Below, in pieces: positions 48,214 through 60,256 of a DNA stretch of 64,000 nt. Source of the DNA: Candidatus Accumulibacter regalis. GTDB taxonomy: Bacteria > Pseudomonadota > Gammaproteobacteria > Burkholderiales > Rhodocyclaceae. The notes beneath the pieces were generated by a model that was not told where the DNA came from, searched no databases, and worked only from the letters and a program-made list of their open reading frames with translations. The stretch covers positions 200,566-264,565 of the forward strand of contig JEMY01000044.1 of the NCBI GenBank assembly GCA_000585075.1. The letters are read 5' to 3'. How positions within the stretch are numbered: the stretch's first letter is position 1; every line of letters starts with the position of its first letter. The position numbers and the translations under genes were made by a program.

Positions 48214-49050
48214 ATGGCTCTGACTCCGGGCCGGCAGGCAATGCAACGCGGCACGCTCCTGGTCGCCGCATTGCTGGCCTGCAATCCGTCCTGGTCGGCC
48301 GCGCCAGCGGGCCAGCCCGATCCGGCCGTCGCTGCCGCCGGCAAGGCGACGCCGCCGCTGGAGGCGGCCGGTCGACCGGCAAACGCCGAAACACCGGTGC
48401 GGGCGCTGCTCGTCGCGGATCAGGAAACGACACTGGCTGCCGGCATGAGCGGCCGGCTGACCGAGCTCGAGCCACGCCCCGGCGGAGCGGTCAAGAAGGG
48501 CCAGGTAGTGGCCAGTTTCGAGTGCAGCGAGCCGCGCGCGCGGCACGACATGGCGCTGGCCGAACTGCACAGCGCGCGTCTGGCACACGACGGCAAGATC
48601 CGCCTGCAGGGACTGCAATCCGCGTCCGAGCTCGAAGTCGAGCTGGCCGCTGCCGCAGTGACCAAGGCGCAGGCGCAATTGGCGGTCGCCAAGGCGCAGC
48701 TCGGGCAGTGCCGCGTCGTCGCGCCGTTCGCCGGCTGGGTCGTCAAGTGGCACGCCAAGCCCTTCGAAGGGGTGAACGTCGGCGCGCCGCTGATCGAGCT
48801 GGTCAGCAACCGTGCGCCGCGGCTCAGGCTCAACGTGCCTTCGCTGTGGCTGTCGTGGTTGAAGGCAGGAACGCGCTTCGCAGTCGATATCGAAGAAACG
48901 GGCAAGCGTTATGCGGTACAGCTCAAGCAGATCAACGGTCGTGTCGATCCGGTCAGCCAGACCATCGCCGTCGAGGCCGAACTGCTCAGGAACGACCCCG
49001 ATCTGTTGCCCGGAATGAGCGGCACGGCGGTCTTCGCCAAACCGAAATGA
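48214..49050 (+). CDS. Periplasmic adaptor protein (HlyD/RND type)
   Basis: A 278-residue adaptor with an N-terminal export signal (LLVAALLAC, possibly processed near SWSAAPA). Residues 60-230 show the adaptor order: beta-strands with GMSGRLTELEPRPGGAVKKGQ (first lipoyl half), a short helical hairpin rich in Ala and Gln, the second lipoyl half CRVVAPFAGWVVKW, then a beta-barrel and LLPGMSGTAVF. It is smaller than most adaptors. The start follows the TolC stop by four bases, and the stop overlaps the next start (ATGA). It probably bridges TolC and the inner-membrane components. Confidence 0.87.
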   Translation: MALTPGRQAMQRGTLLVAALLACNPSWSAAPAGQPDPAVAAAGKATPPLEAAGRPANAETPVRALLVADQETTLAAGMSGRLTELEPRPGGAVKKGQVVASFECSEPRARHDMALAELHSARLAHDGKIRLQGLQSASELEVELAAAAVTKAQAQLAVAKAQLGQCRVVAPFAGWVVKWHAKPFEGVNVGAPLIELVSNRAPRLRLNVPSLWLSWLKAGTRFAVDIEETGKRYAVQLKQINGRVDPVSQTIAVEAELLRNDPDLLPGMSGTAVFAKPK

Positions 49051-50459
49051 GCGGCTCCGAGGCCGCTGCCGCGAGCGCCGCAGCGGCGGCTGGAGAGGCC
49101 AATGCCGGGGCCGGCCCGGCAACCCCGCTACAGATCTATTTCGCCCTGGCGAGCAGTGCTCGCGCCGCCGCCAGCCTGGCCGAGCTGCAATTCCTGATCT
49201 GCAACGACAGCCGTGCGCTGCTGCCCTTCCGGCAGGCGATGCTGCTGCGCCGCGACGCGCGCGGCCGCTGGCGACTGGTCTGCCATTCGGGGTTGAGCGT
49301 GGTCGACGAAACCAGCCCGTACCAGCTGTGGCTCGAAGCCGTCGTCGCCTGGCGCGAGGGGCAGGCCGGGGACGACGGCCGCCAGGCGGGGGTGATCGAA
49401 GCGGCCGAGCTGCCCGAAACGCTGCGCGTCGACTGGCACGAGTGGCTGCCGGAAGGCTTGCTCGCCTTGCCCCTCGCCGGGCCGCAGGGCGGGGTGGTGG
49501 CCTGGTGGCTGTTGGCCCGTGACCAGCCCTGGCAGTGGCCGGCGCACGCTGCCGACGCGGCGCTGTGGCTGGTCGAGCTGCAGTCGGTCTATGGACACGC
49601 GCTGTGGGCCTGGCTGCGACCGCGCCGACCGTGGCTGGCGCTCAAGCTGTCGCGGCGCAAGCTGCTGATCGGTGTCGGTCTGTTGCTCCTGCTCGGCGCC
49701 TTGCCGGTACGGCTGTCGGTTCTCGCGCCGGCGGAAATCACGCCGATCGATCCGCAGATCGTCGCCGCGCCGATGGACGGCGTCGTCAAGCGCATCCCGG
49801 TCGCTCCGGGGGCGCGCGTGAGCAGCGACGAGGTGCTGGTCGAGTTCGACGACACGCTGCTGGTGAACCGCCGGCAGGTGCTCGAAGAAGCGACACGAAC
49901 CAGCCGTGCCGACCTGCTGCAGGCCGAGCAACAGGCTTTCGACGACCAGCACGAGAGTCGCACGGCGCTCGCCGTTCTGCGCGGCAAGCTCGGCGAAAAG
50001 CAGGCCGAGCTCGAAAGCATTGCCCGCCAGAGCGAACGCCTGCAGATTCGCGCGCCCGGCGACGGTGTGTTCATTTATGGCGACCAGCTCGACTGGGCCG
50101 GCAAACCGCTGCAGACCGGCGAGCGCATCGGCCTGCTCGCCGACCCCGAGGCGATGAACGTCACCGTCTGGGTACCGGTCGCCGACGCCATCAACCTGCA
50201 GGCGGGGGCCGAAGTGCGCGTCTATCTGCACGTCGCGCCGCTGCACTCGCTCGCCGCCACGCTCAGTGAAACCAGCTTCGCTGCCCAGCCCGGTCCCGAC
50301 GGGGTGGTCAGCTACCGCATCAAGGCGCGACTCGACGAGCGCGAAGGCGCCCGCATCGGCCTCAAGGGGACGGCCAAGATCTACGGCCAGCGAATGCCGC
50401 TGATCTACCTGCTGCTGCGCCGGCCGCTGGCCAGCCTGCGCACCTGGTGCGGGTGTTGA
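49047..50459 (+). CDS. GAF-like / membrane-anchored HlyD fusion protein
   Basis: A 470-residue protein. Residues about 25-195 resemble a GAF-like domain (QIYFALASSARAAASLAELQ, WRLVCHSGLSVVDETSPYQL). One transmembrane helix follows near 206-224 (KLLIGVGLLLLLGALPVRL), then an HlyD adaptor part: VVAAPMDGVVKRIPVAPGA, a coiled-coil, QIRAPGDGVFIYG, and a beta-barrel ending GLKGTAKIYG. The GAF part is predicted cytoplasmic and the HlyD part periplasmic. Start and stop overlap or nearly touch the neighbours. A cytoplasmic sensory or substrate-docking domain on an adaptor is unusual. Confidence 0.82.
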   Translation: MSGSEAAAASAAAAAGEANAGAGPATPLQIYFALASSARAAASLAELQFLICNDSRALLPFRQAMLLRRDARGRWRLVCHSGLSVVDETSPYQLWLEAVVAWREGQAGDDGRQAGVIEAAELPETLRVDWHEWLPEGLLALPLAGPQGGVVAWWLLARDQPWQWPAHAADAALWLVELQSVYGHALWAWLRPRRPWLALKLSRRKLLIGVGLLLLLGALPVRLSVLAPAEITPIDPQIVAAPMDGVVKRIPVAPGARVSSDEVLVEFDDTLLVNRRQVLEEATRTSRADLLQAEQQAFDDQHESRTALAVLRGKLGEKQAELESIARQSERLQIRAPGDGVFIYGDQLDWAGKPLQTGERIGLLADPEAMNVTVWVPVADAINLQAGAEVRVYLHVAPLHSLAATLSETSFAAQPGPDGVVSYRIKARLDEREGARIGLKGTAKIYGQRMPLIYLLLRRPLASLRTWCGC

Positions 50460-50463
50460 TCGC

Positions 50464-52680
50464 GTGGCCGGTGCCGGAGCTGCGGCGGTGGCGGCGCTGA
50501 TCCCCTCGCGCACGCTGCCGGATTCGCCTGCTGCGCCGGCACCGCCCGCCCGGGTAGCGCCGCTGCGCGAGGAGCTGCGCCTGCTTCCGGCCAGCGCGCA
50601 GCCCGACGGATCGCCGGCGTGGAACATCCTCGATCCGGTTCGCAACCGCTTCTTCCGCATCGGCTGGCTCGAGTTCGAGCTCCTCTTGCGCTGGTCGCTG
50701 GGCGATGCCGCGGCCATTGCCGCCGCCGTCGCTGCCGAAACCACCCTGCCGGCGGGCAGCGAAGACGTCGACGCGCTGGTGCGCTTCCTGCAGCACAACG
50801 AATTGCTGCAGCCGCAATCGGGAGCATGCGGCACGTCCGGTGCTTGCGGCGCGGTCGGCACCGTCGCGCCGGAGCTGACCCGGCGCAGCACGGCCAGGCG
50901 TGGCGCCTGGCTCAAGCGTGTGCTGCACAACTACCTGTTCTTTCGCCTGCCACTGATCCATCCGCGGCAGTTCCTGGTCAGGGCGGAAGCCATGACGCGC
51001 TGGCTGTTCAGCCCGGCCTTCCTCGTCCTGACTGCGCTTGCCGGTGTCGTTGGCGGCCTGCTCGCTGCCCGCCAGTGGGATAGCGTTCTCGTTCGCCTCG
51101 GCGAGTCGTTCAGCGTGCACGGCTTCTTCGCTTTCGTCGTGGCCCTGCTCTTCGCCAAGTCGCTGCACGAACTGGCACACGCCATCACCGCGACCCGCTA
51201 CGGCGTACGCGTCGCGCACATGGGCGTGGCCATGGTCGTCCTGGCGCCGATGCTGTACACCGATACCGGCGAAAGCTGGAAGGTCACCGACCACCACGCC
51301 CGCCTGCGAATTGCCGCCGCCGGCATGGCCGCCGAAGTGATTCTCGCGGTATGGGCGACGCTGGCCTGGGCGATCCTGCCGGACAGTCAGCTACGTGCGG
51401 CGATGTTCTTTCTCGCCACCACCAGCTGGGTGCTGACACTGCTCATCAACGTCAGCCCGTTCATGCGCTTCGACGGCTATTTCATTCTCGCCGACGCCCT
51501 CGATCTGCCGAACCTGCACGAGCGCAGTTCGGCGCTGGCCAGGCAGCGGCTGCGCCGCCTGCTCTTCGCCAGCGCCTCGCCCGACCCGGAACACTTCCCG
51601 GCCGCAAAGGCACGCCTGTTGAGCGCGTTCGCCGTCCTCGCCTGGGTCTATCGGCTGCTCATCTTCTTCGGCATCGCCCTGGCGGTTTACCATTTCTTCT
51701 TCAAGGCGCTCGGGATTTTCCTTTTCGCCGTCGAGATTGCCTGGTTCATCGTTCTGCCGATCTGGCGCGAGCTGCGCGAATGGCCCGCCTTGCGCAAGCA
51801 GATGCCCTCGTGGCGCAAGGGCTTCTATGCGCTGCTCGGTCTGTTCCTGCTCGGCCTGCTTTTCTGGCCGTGGCAGAGTGCGGTGCATGCGCCGGGGTGG
51901 GTCTTTCCGGACGCCCAGCGCGTCATCTACAGCCCGCAGCCGGCGCGGCTGGTGGCGGTGCATGTTCGCGACGGCGAGACGGTCGGCCGCGGACAGTTGC
52001 TGTTCGAACTCGAGGCGCCGGAGCTCGACGACGAAGCGCTGCGCGCAACCATCATGGCCAGGGCCTATGCCCGCCAGGCGGCCAGCCTGCCGGTACTCAA
52101 CCAGCGCGGCGAGGCGCAGTCGGCCAAGGCGATGCAACAGGCGCGCGAGCTGCGCCAACAGGCGACGGCGCAAGCGCAGGCCGCCGAACGCCTGCTGCTG
52201 ACCGCCCCGTTCAGCGGCAGCGTGCGCGATCTCGCCGAGGGCCTGCACCCGGGCACCTGGGTGAACAGCCGCTTGCCTCTCGGCCGGGTCGTCGACGCCA
52301 GCGCCTGGCGAGGCGAGCTGCTGGTGGACGAACAGGCGCTGGCGCGCATCGCGCCTGGCCAGCCGGCGCAGCTCTATCAGACCGACCTGGCCAGCGCCCC
52401 GTTGCCCGGGAAGGTGGCGGCCATCGATCCGCTACGCGTGACCCGGCTGCCACACCCGATGCTCGACGCCAACAGTGGCGGACCGATCGTCACCCATCGC
52501 GACGGCGAGCGCGACGTCGCGGTCAGCGCGCTCTATCGGGTCAGTATTGCCCTCGACCCGGGCGCCCGGCCGGTGGGCGGCGCGCTCCGCCACGGGCGCA
52601 TCGAGGCCGAGCCGCAGAGCCTGTGGCAGCAATGGCTGCGCCCGCTGTTCGCGGTGCTGGTTCGTGAGAGCGGTTTCTGA
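50464..52680 (+). CDS. PqqD-like / M50 metalloprotease / HlyD fusion membrane protein
   Basis: A 738-residue protein (GTG start). Residues about 50-120 resemble a PqqD-like peptide-binding fold (WNILDPVRNRFFRIGWLEFE). A polytopic M50 (site-2-protease-type) region follows: zinc motif HELAH at 235-239 and the second motif NVSPFMRFDGYF with Asn329 and Asp337, so the active site looks intact. About eight helices span 185-475. Residues 490-738 are a lipoyl/HlyD adaptor (RLVAVHVRDGETVGRGQLLF, LTAPFSGSVRDL). The class is annotated as putative peptide zinc metalloproteases. It likely sits where an ABC exporter would in type I systems and may process or pass the giant protein. Confidence 0.87.
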   Translation: MAGAGAAAVAALIPSRTLPDSPAAPAPPARVAPLREELRLLPASAQPDGSPAWNILDPVRNRFFRIGWLEFELLLRWSLGDAAAIAAAVAAETTLPAGSEDVDALVRFLQHNELLQPQSGACGTSGACGAVGTVAPELTRRSTARRGAWLKRVLHNYLFFRLPLIHPRQFLVRAEAMTRWLFSPAFLVLTALAGVVGGLLAARQWDSVLVRLGESFSVHGFFAFVVALLFAKSLHELAHAITATRYGVRVAHMGVAMVVLAPMLYTDTGESWKVTDHHARLRIAAAGMAAEVILAVWATLAWAILPDSQLRAAMFFLATTSWVLTLLINVSPFMRFDGYFILADALDLPNLHERSSALARQRLRRLLFASASPDPEHFPAAKARLLSAFAVLAWVYRLLIFFGIALAVYHFFFKALGIFLFAVEIAWFIVLPIWRELREWPALRKQMPSWRKGFYALLGLFLLGLLFWPWQSAVHAPGWVFPDAQRVIYSPQPARLVAVHVRDGETVGRGQLLFELEAPELDDEALRATIMARAYARQAASLPVLNQRGEAQSAKAMQQARELRQQATAQAQAAERLLLTAPFSGSVRDLAEGLHPGTWVNSRLPLGRVVDASAWRGELLVDEQALARIAPGQPAQLYQTDLASAPLPGKVAAIDPLRVTRLPHPMLDANSGGPIVTHRDGERDVAVSALYRVSIALDPGARPVGGALRHGRIEAEPQSLWQQWLRPLFAVLVRESGF

Positions 52681-52794
52681 TAGCCAAGCCGGGAAGGCTG
52701 GCCGGCCGGGCATCGTGTGCGTCTGGCCAGCGACGACAGGGTTGCACGCGCCTGTCCGGGTCGCTGAAAGTCGCATCAGGAACGCAGCATGACC

Positions 52795-53595
52795 CTAATT
52801 CGCCTGCGCCTTGTAGAAATAGGCGAGGGTCAGCAAGCTGCCGAGAACGACGATGAAGCGGCGCAACCAGACTCCGGGAATTCGCCGCGCGACGCGCCCG
52901 CCCGCGTAGCCGCCAAGCGTTCCGGTCACCAGCATGACGGTGGTGTGGGGCCAGGAGACGGCGTCGGCGACGACGAAGGTGACCACGGCGACCGAGTAGA
53001 TGACCGCCGACAGCCAGTTCTTCAGGGCATTGATCTCGTGCACGTCGTCGAAGCCCTGGATGGCCAGCGCGGCGAGCATCAGGATACCCATGCCAGCGCC
53101 AAAGAAGCCGCCGTAGATCGACACCAGCAGTTGAAAGGCGAAGCCTGCGGCGCCAACCTGCCGGCTGGCGGAGGCGTCATCGGGCCTGTTCGCGCCCTGG
53201 CGCAGGCGGGCGACAAAGGCCGACAACTGCGTGCTGAAGGCGAACAGGACCGTAGCGACGAGCAGCAGCCAGGGAATCAGGCTGGCGAAGGCGGCGTTCG
53301 ATGTGGCGAGGAGCAGGAGGCCACCGGCGATGCCGCCGAGGAAGGCCACCAGCGTCAGCAGTGGCAGCGACTTGCGAAAGCGCTTCAGTTCCGCGCGAAA
53401 GGCCCAGGCGGCGGCCAGACTGCCGGGCCACAGGGCAACCGAGTTGCTGGCGTTGGCCATCACCGGCGGTACGCCGGCAGCGAGCAGCGCCGGAAACGAC
53501 AGGAAGGTGCCGCCGCCGGCAACCGAGTTCATCGCCCCGGCGCCGAAAGCTGCGCTGGCGAGCAGGGCGTAGGTGGCAATCAGACTGGCGTCCAT
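52795..53595 (-). CDS. TauE/SafE-family sulfite exporter-like permease
   Basis: A 266-residue membrane protein with eight hydrophobic segments. The N-terminal GAMNSVAGGGTFLSFPALLAAG and the mid-protein GFFGAGMGILMLAAL repeat are typical of the DUF81/TauE family of anion (sulfite, sulfoacetate) exporters. The start MDASLIATY was chosen; an upstream TTG frame lacks support. It is convergent with the export operon and lies 69 bp downstream of the histidine kinase gene on the same strand. The substrate is unknown. Confidence 0.9.
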   Translation of the reverse strand: MDASLIATYALLASAAFGAGAMNSVAGGGTFLSFPALLAAGVPPVMANASNSVALWPGSLAAAWAFRAELKRFRKSLPLLTLVAFLGGIAGGLLLLATSNAAFASLIPWLLLVATVLFAFSTQLSAFVARLRQGANRPDDASASRQVGAAGFAFQLLVSIYGGFFGAGMGILMLAALAIQGFDDVHEINALKNWLSAVIYSVAVVTFVVADAVSWPHTTVMLVTGTLGGYAGGRVARRIPGVWLRRFIVVLGSLLTLAYFYKAQAN

Positions 53596-53664
53596 AGTGG
53601 CGGGGGCAGAGGGAGAAGAGCGCGAGTCTAACGCCAAAGCGCGGCGACGTTCGCCGCCGCGGAT

Positions 53665-55503
53665 TCAGGAATCGCTCTTGATGGCTGATCTGTCGCGCGG
53701 CAAGGTGACGCGAAAGACGCTTCCCTTGTCCGGTTTGCTGCGCGCCTCGAGCCGTCCGCCATGCCGACGCACGATGTTGTCGGCCAGCGACAGGCCGAGG
53801 CCGGTTCCCTTGCCAGCCGGCTTGGTGGTGAAGAATGGCTCGAAGATCCTCTCCAGGTGTTCCGGATCGATGCCCCTGCCGGTATCGCCGACTTCCACCC
53901 ACACCTCATGCTCGTCGAAGTCGGTGCGCAGGATAATGACGCCGCGCTCGTCAATCGACTGCACGGCGTTGATGAGAAGGTTGAGGAAGACCTGGTTGAG
54001 CTGCGGGGCAAGGCATTCTATTTCCGGGATGCCGGCGTAGTCCTTCTTGATCTTGGCCTTGTACTTGATTTCGTTCCAGATGATGCTGAGCGTACTCTCG
54101 AGGCCGGTTTCGAGGTTCGCCAGCCGCCACTCGGCGGTGTCCACGCGCGAGAAATCCTTGAGCGTGTCTACGATCTTTCTCGCCCGCTGCACCCCGTCGA
54201 GCGATTCGCCGATCAGGTTCAGGATGTCGTGCTGCAGAAATTCAAGATTGGCCGTCGATTTCGCCTGCACCACGCTGGCCAGGGAATCGGGTTCCTTGGC
54301 CAGCAGCGGTTCAAGCTTCTCGTAGGCGGCGACCACGCTCAACAGATCCGCCACGTTTTCCTTGAGCGCGACCAGGTTGGAGTGGATGAAAGCAAACGGA
54401 TTGTCGATTTCCTGCGCCACGCCGGCGGCCAGGCGGCCGACGGAAGCCATCTTCACCGAGCGCAGCATCTGGTTCTGTGCCTCGATGAGCATCGTATTGA
54501 GGGCCGTCAGCTCGGCGACATGTACCCGGTTATCGGCTTCGATACGGCGGTATTCAGTGATGTCCTCGTAAACCCCGAGCACGCCAAAGGTCTCACCGTC
54601 GTCGTTGATCAGCGGGACCTTGGACGTTCGCAGCCAGACCGTCTCGCCACTCGCGGTGGTCTGCTGCTCCTCGAAGAACAGCCGTGGGATCCGCGACGCC
54701 ATGACCGCCTTGTCGTCGGCGCGGTAAAGATCGGCCTGCGCCGCCCAGGCCATCTGATAGTCGTCCTTGCCGACCATGTCGTCACGACTGGCCATCCCGG
54801 CGTCCCTGGCAAACGCCGTGTTGCAACCGAGAAAGCGCAAGTCGGTGTCCTTCCAGAAGACGCGGGCGGGCACGGTATCGATGATTTTCAGGAGCAGTTC
54901 GCGCGACTCGGCGGTCGCGGTTGCCGCCAGTTCTCGCTCGGTCACATCCTCGCCGGAACTCAGCGTGCCGACGACCTGCCCGGTGGCGTCGGTGAGCATT
55001 CCGGTGTGCCAGGCCATCTCGCGCTGCCGCCCTTCGCCGTCGAGGACGGGATACTCGGTCAGTCGTTCGCGGGCATGAACATCACCAGCGACGAGCTGCA
55101 GATACGAGGGAAAGAGGGAGCGGCCGGCGGGCTGCGGCAGGCAACGCTCAAACCAGGGCTGCCCGAGCAGCGCGCTCTCCGGCTGGCCGAGGAGGCTGCA
55201 TCCGGCACGATTGATCATCACGATGCAACCGCGAGTATCGAGGGCGACCACCATGCAAGGCACGGAGTCGAGGTAGCGTTGCAGGAGTCGATTGGCCAGC
55301 GTCAGCTCGCGGATCTTTTCCTCGAGCAACGCCTCGGCCTGCTTGCGCGCAGCGCGCTCACGCTCGATCTGTCCCTGCAACTGGGCGATCTCGTCTGTTT
55401 TCATGCCGTCTTGCTCCGAAAATGCAGGCGGCCAAGGCTTGAGCGGAGTGGCTGGCTGACCATCAGCTTCCCCTGTCTTGGCGGCACCTCGCGGCTTGGG
55501 CAT
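53665..55503 (-). CDS. PAS-domain sensor histidine kinase with Gln in place of the phospho-acceptor His
   Basis: A 612-residue cytosolic sensor. A coiled coil (about 35-70) leads into two PAS domains (RYLDSVPCMVVALDTRG ...; VFWKDTDLRFLGCNTAFARD ... GVYEDITEYR), then a dimerisation helix and an intact HATPase with QVFLNLLINAVQSI (N box), GDTGRGIDPEH (G1) and GTGLGLSLADNI (G2). The usual H-box GVAHEINNP reads GVAQEIDNP, with Gln at residue 364 (codon CAG). It may be a pseudo-kinase, work as a heterodimer or be a phosphatase. No response regulator lies next to it. The start has GGAGG upstream; Met46 of the longer frame is an alternative. Confidence 0.85.
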   Translation of the reverse strand: MPKPRGAAKTGEADGQPATPLKPWPPAFSEQDGMKTDEIAQLQGQIERERAARKQAEALLEEKIRELTLANRLLQRYLDSVPCMVVALDTRGCIVMINRAGCSLLGQPESALLGQPWFERCLPQPAGRSLFPSYLQLVAGDVHARERLTEYPVLDGEGRQREMAWHTGMLTDATGQVVGTLSSGEDVTERELAATATAESRELLLKIIDTVPARVFWKDTDLRFLGCNTAFARDAGMASRDDMVGKDDYQMAWAAQADLYRADDKAVMASRIPRLFFEEQQTTASGETVWLRTSKVPLINDDGETFGVLGVYEDITEYRRIEADNRVHVAELTALNTMLIEAQNQMLRSVKMASVGRLAAGVAQEIDNPFAFIHSNLVALKENVADLLSVVAAYEKLEPLLAKEPDSLASVVQAKSTANLEFLQHDILNLIGESLDGVQRARKIVDTLKDFSRVDTAEWRLANLETGLESTLSIIWNEIKYKAKIKKDYAGIPEIECLAPQLNQVFLNLLINAVQSIDERGVIILRTDFDEHEVWVEVGDTGRGIDPEHLERIFEPFFTTKPAGKGTGLGLSLADNIVRRHGGRLEARSKPDKGSVFRVTLPRDRSAIKSDS

Positions 55504-55848
55504 GGCGACGCCAGCCTCCGCGAAACGACCTTTTACCACCGGGAAGCTATCTATTCTATCCTTCCGCGAGCGAAGGGACCGCGGCGATGCGATTCAATCA
55601 GCGCAAGAGCGTCCTTACCCGATCGCGCCAGAACGCCAGCGCCGGCGCCGGCGCCCATCGACGAGCCGCGAGACGGCCGCGCCGAACTCTGCTCCGCGCA
55701 GCTGTCCAACCCCACTCGGTGATGCCGTTCGCGTTGCCGAGAAAGTCGCTTTCCGGGGAATCCGTTGCCGCCGCGCCCGCGAACGGGAAGGGTAGGGCAA
55801 GCAGGCCTGGACGAGCCTGGCCGAGAGAAATCTATCGAGGAGAAGCGA
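55504..55848. other. Divergent region between the histidine kinase and msrB
   Basis: About 345 bp with no convincing gene; open frames on both strands are Arg/Ala/Pro-rich shadows. The region contains the promoters of both genes, but no clear operator or terminator was recognised. Confidence 0.5.
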
Positions 55849-56295
55849 ATGACGTCTTACAGGAAAACCGATGCCGCGATTGCCGCCCTGACTCCGGAAC
55901 AGTTTCACGTCACTCAGGAAAGCGGCACCGAAAGACCGGGAACGGGCGAGTATCTGCATAACAGCGCGCCCGGCATCTATGTCGATGTGGTGTCCGGCGA
56001 ACCACTGTTCGCCTCGTCGGAGATGTTTGAATCGGGTTGTGGCTGGCCGAGCTTTTCCCGACCCATAGAGCGCGCGTATATCAACGAGCGGGTCGATGCC
56101 GGCCACGGCATGCTGCGCACCGAAGTCCGCTCGGTCCATGGCGACAGCCATCTGGGGCACGTGTTTCCCGACGGACCGCGGGATCGTGGCGGTCTGCGCT
56201 ATTGCATAAACTCGGCTTCGCTGCGCTTCATCCATCGCCACGACATGGAAGCGGCCGGCTATGGCGAGTACCTTGATCAAGTGGAGGACAGGTAA
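55849..56295 (+). CDS. msrB: Peptide-methionine (R)-S-oxide reductase, zinc-free type
   Basis: A 148-residue cytoplasmic repair enzyme that reduces methionine-R-sulfoxide. The catalytic cysteine is in [20 protein letters not shown] and [12 protein letters not shown] are the other family blocks. Both CxxC zinc pairs of the zinc-containing form are replaced ([13 protein letters not shown] and [10 protein letters not shown]), so it belongs to the metal-free group. A strong GAGGAGAAG ribosome site precedes the start. Its stop shares one base with the msrA start (TAATG). Confidence 0.95.
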   Translation: MTSYRKTDAAIAALTPEQFHVTQESGTERPGTGEYLHNSAPGIYVDVVSGEPLFASSEMFESGCGWPSFSRPIERAYINERVDAGHGMLRTEVRSVHGDSHLGHVFPDGPRDRGGLRYCINSASLRFIHRHDMEAAGYGEYLDQVEDR

Positions 56296-56813
56296 TGGCA
56301 AAGGAACGCGCAGTTCTGGCGGGTGGCTGCTTTTGGGGCATGCAGGATCTGATTCGTAAGCTGCCGGGCGTCGAGGCGACCCGTGTCGGTTACACCGGCG
56401 GCGATGTCCCCAACGCCACCTACCGCAACCACGGCACGCATGCCGAGGGCATCGAAATTCTCTTTGCTCCGGAGACGATCTCGTATCGCCGCATTCTTGA
56501 ATTCTTTTTCCAGATACACGATCCGACGACCCGCAACCGGCAAGGGAATGACCGCGGTGCGTCGTATCGCTCGGCCATTTACTACGTTGACGACGCGCAG
56601 AAGCAAGTCGCGCTCGACACCATCGCCGACGTCAATGCCTCGGGCCTGTGGCCGGGCAAGGTCGTCACGGAAGTCGAAGCCGTCGGCGATTTCTGGGCGG
56701 CCGAACCCGAGCATCAGGATTATCTCGAGCGCTTGCCAAACGGCTACACCTGCCATTACCCGCGTCCGGAGTGGGTACTGCCGCGGCGGGCCGATGGCAC
56801 GGCAAGGTCCTGC

Positions 56814-56840
<27 letters not shown>
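56295..56840 (+). CDS. msrA: Peptide-methionine (S)-S-oxide reductase
   Basis: A 181-residue enzyme that reduces methionine-S-sulfoxide. The catalytic motif [10 protein letters not shown] lies at the N-terminus, followed by [20 protein letters not shown] and the [20 protein letters not shown] block. Translationally coupled to msrB. The C-terminus (about the last 15 residues, [11 protein letters not shown]) runs 27 bases into the convergent oxidoreductase gene and may have been extended by loss of an earlier stop. Two-gene msrBA units are common. Confidence 0.95.
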
Positions 56841-57860
<1,020 letters not shown>

Positions 57861-57990
57861 TCACAGGGCTCCTTCAAGAATGTTCCGGCAAGGGTTTTTC
57901 CTGCCTTGCCGGGGGCTTTCCGCGGTTCTCGGTGAGCGCCCGATTCATCGGGCGATTTCGCGTCGGCGTTCCCTGGCCTGCAGCGCGGCT

Positions 57991-60072
<2,082 letters not shown>

Positions 60073-60256
60073 GCTAGAATTTTACGTTGTTTCAGGAACG
60101 CTCGGCGCCGTGCGCGGCGTTTGCCCGACCTGTCCGGAAACAATGCTTTTTTCGACGCTTCGTTTTTCCCGCGACGGCTTGTGCCACCCGCGGCCTGCCT
60201 GGCAGGCCCGACCGGAAATGGCACCGCCCAGCTACCGGCCAACTTAGGAACAAGAC

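Noticed and set aside
52795..53595. TauE permease as a sixth gene of the export operon
   Set aside because: It is on the opposite strand and convergent, with a 114-bp gap.
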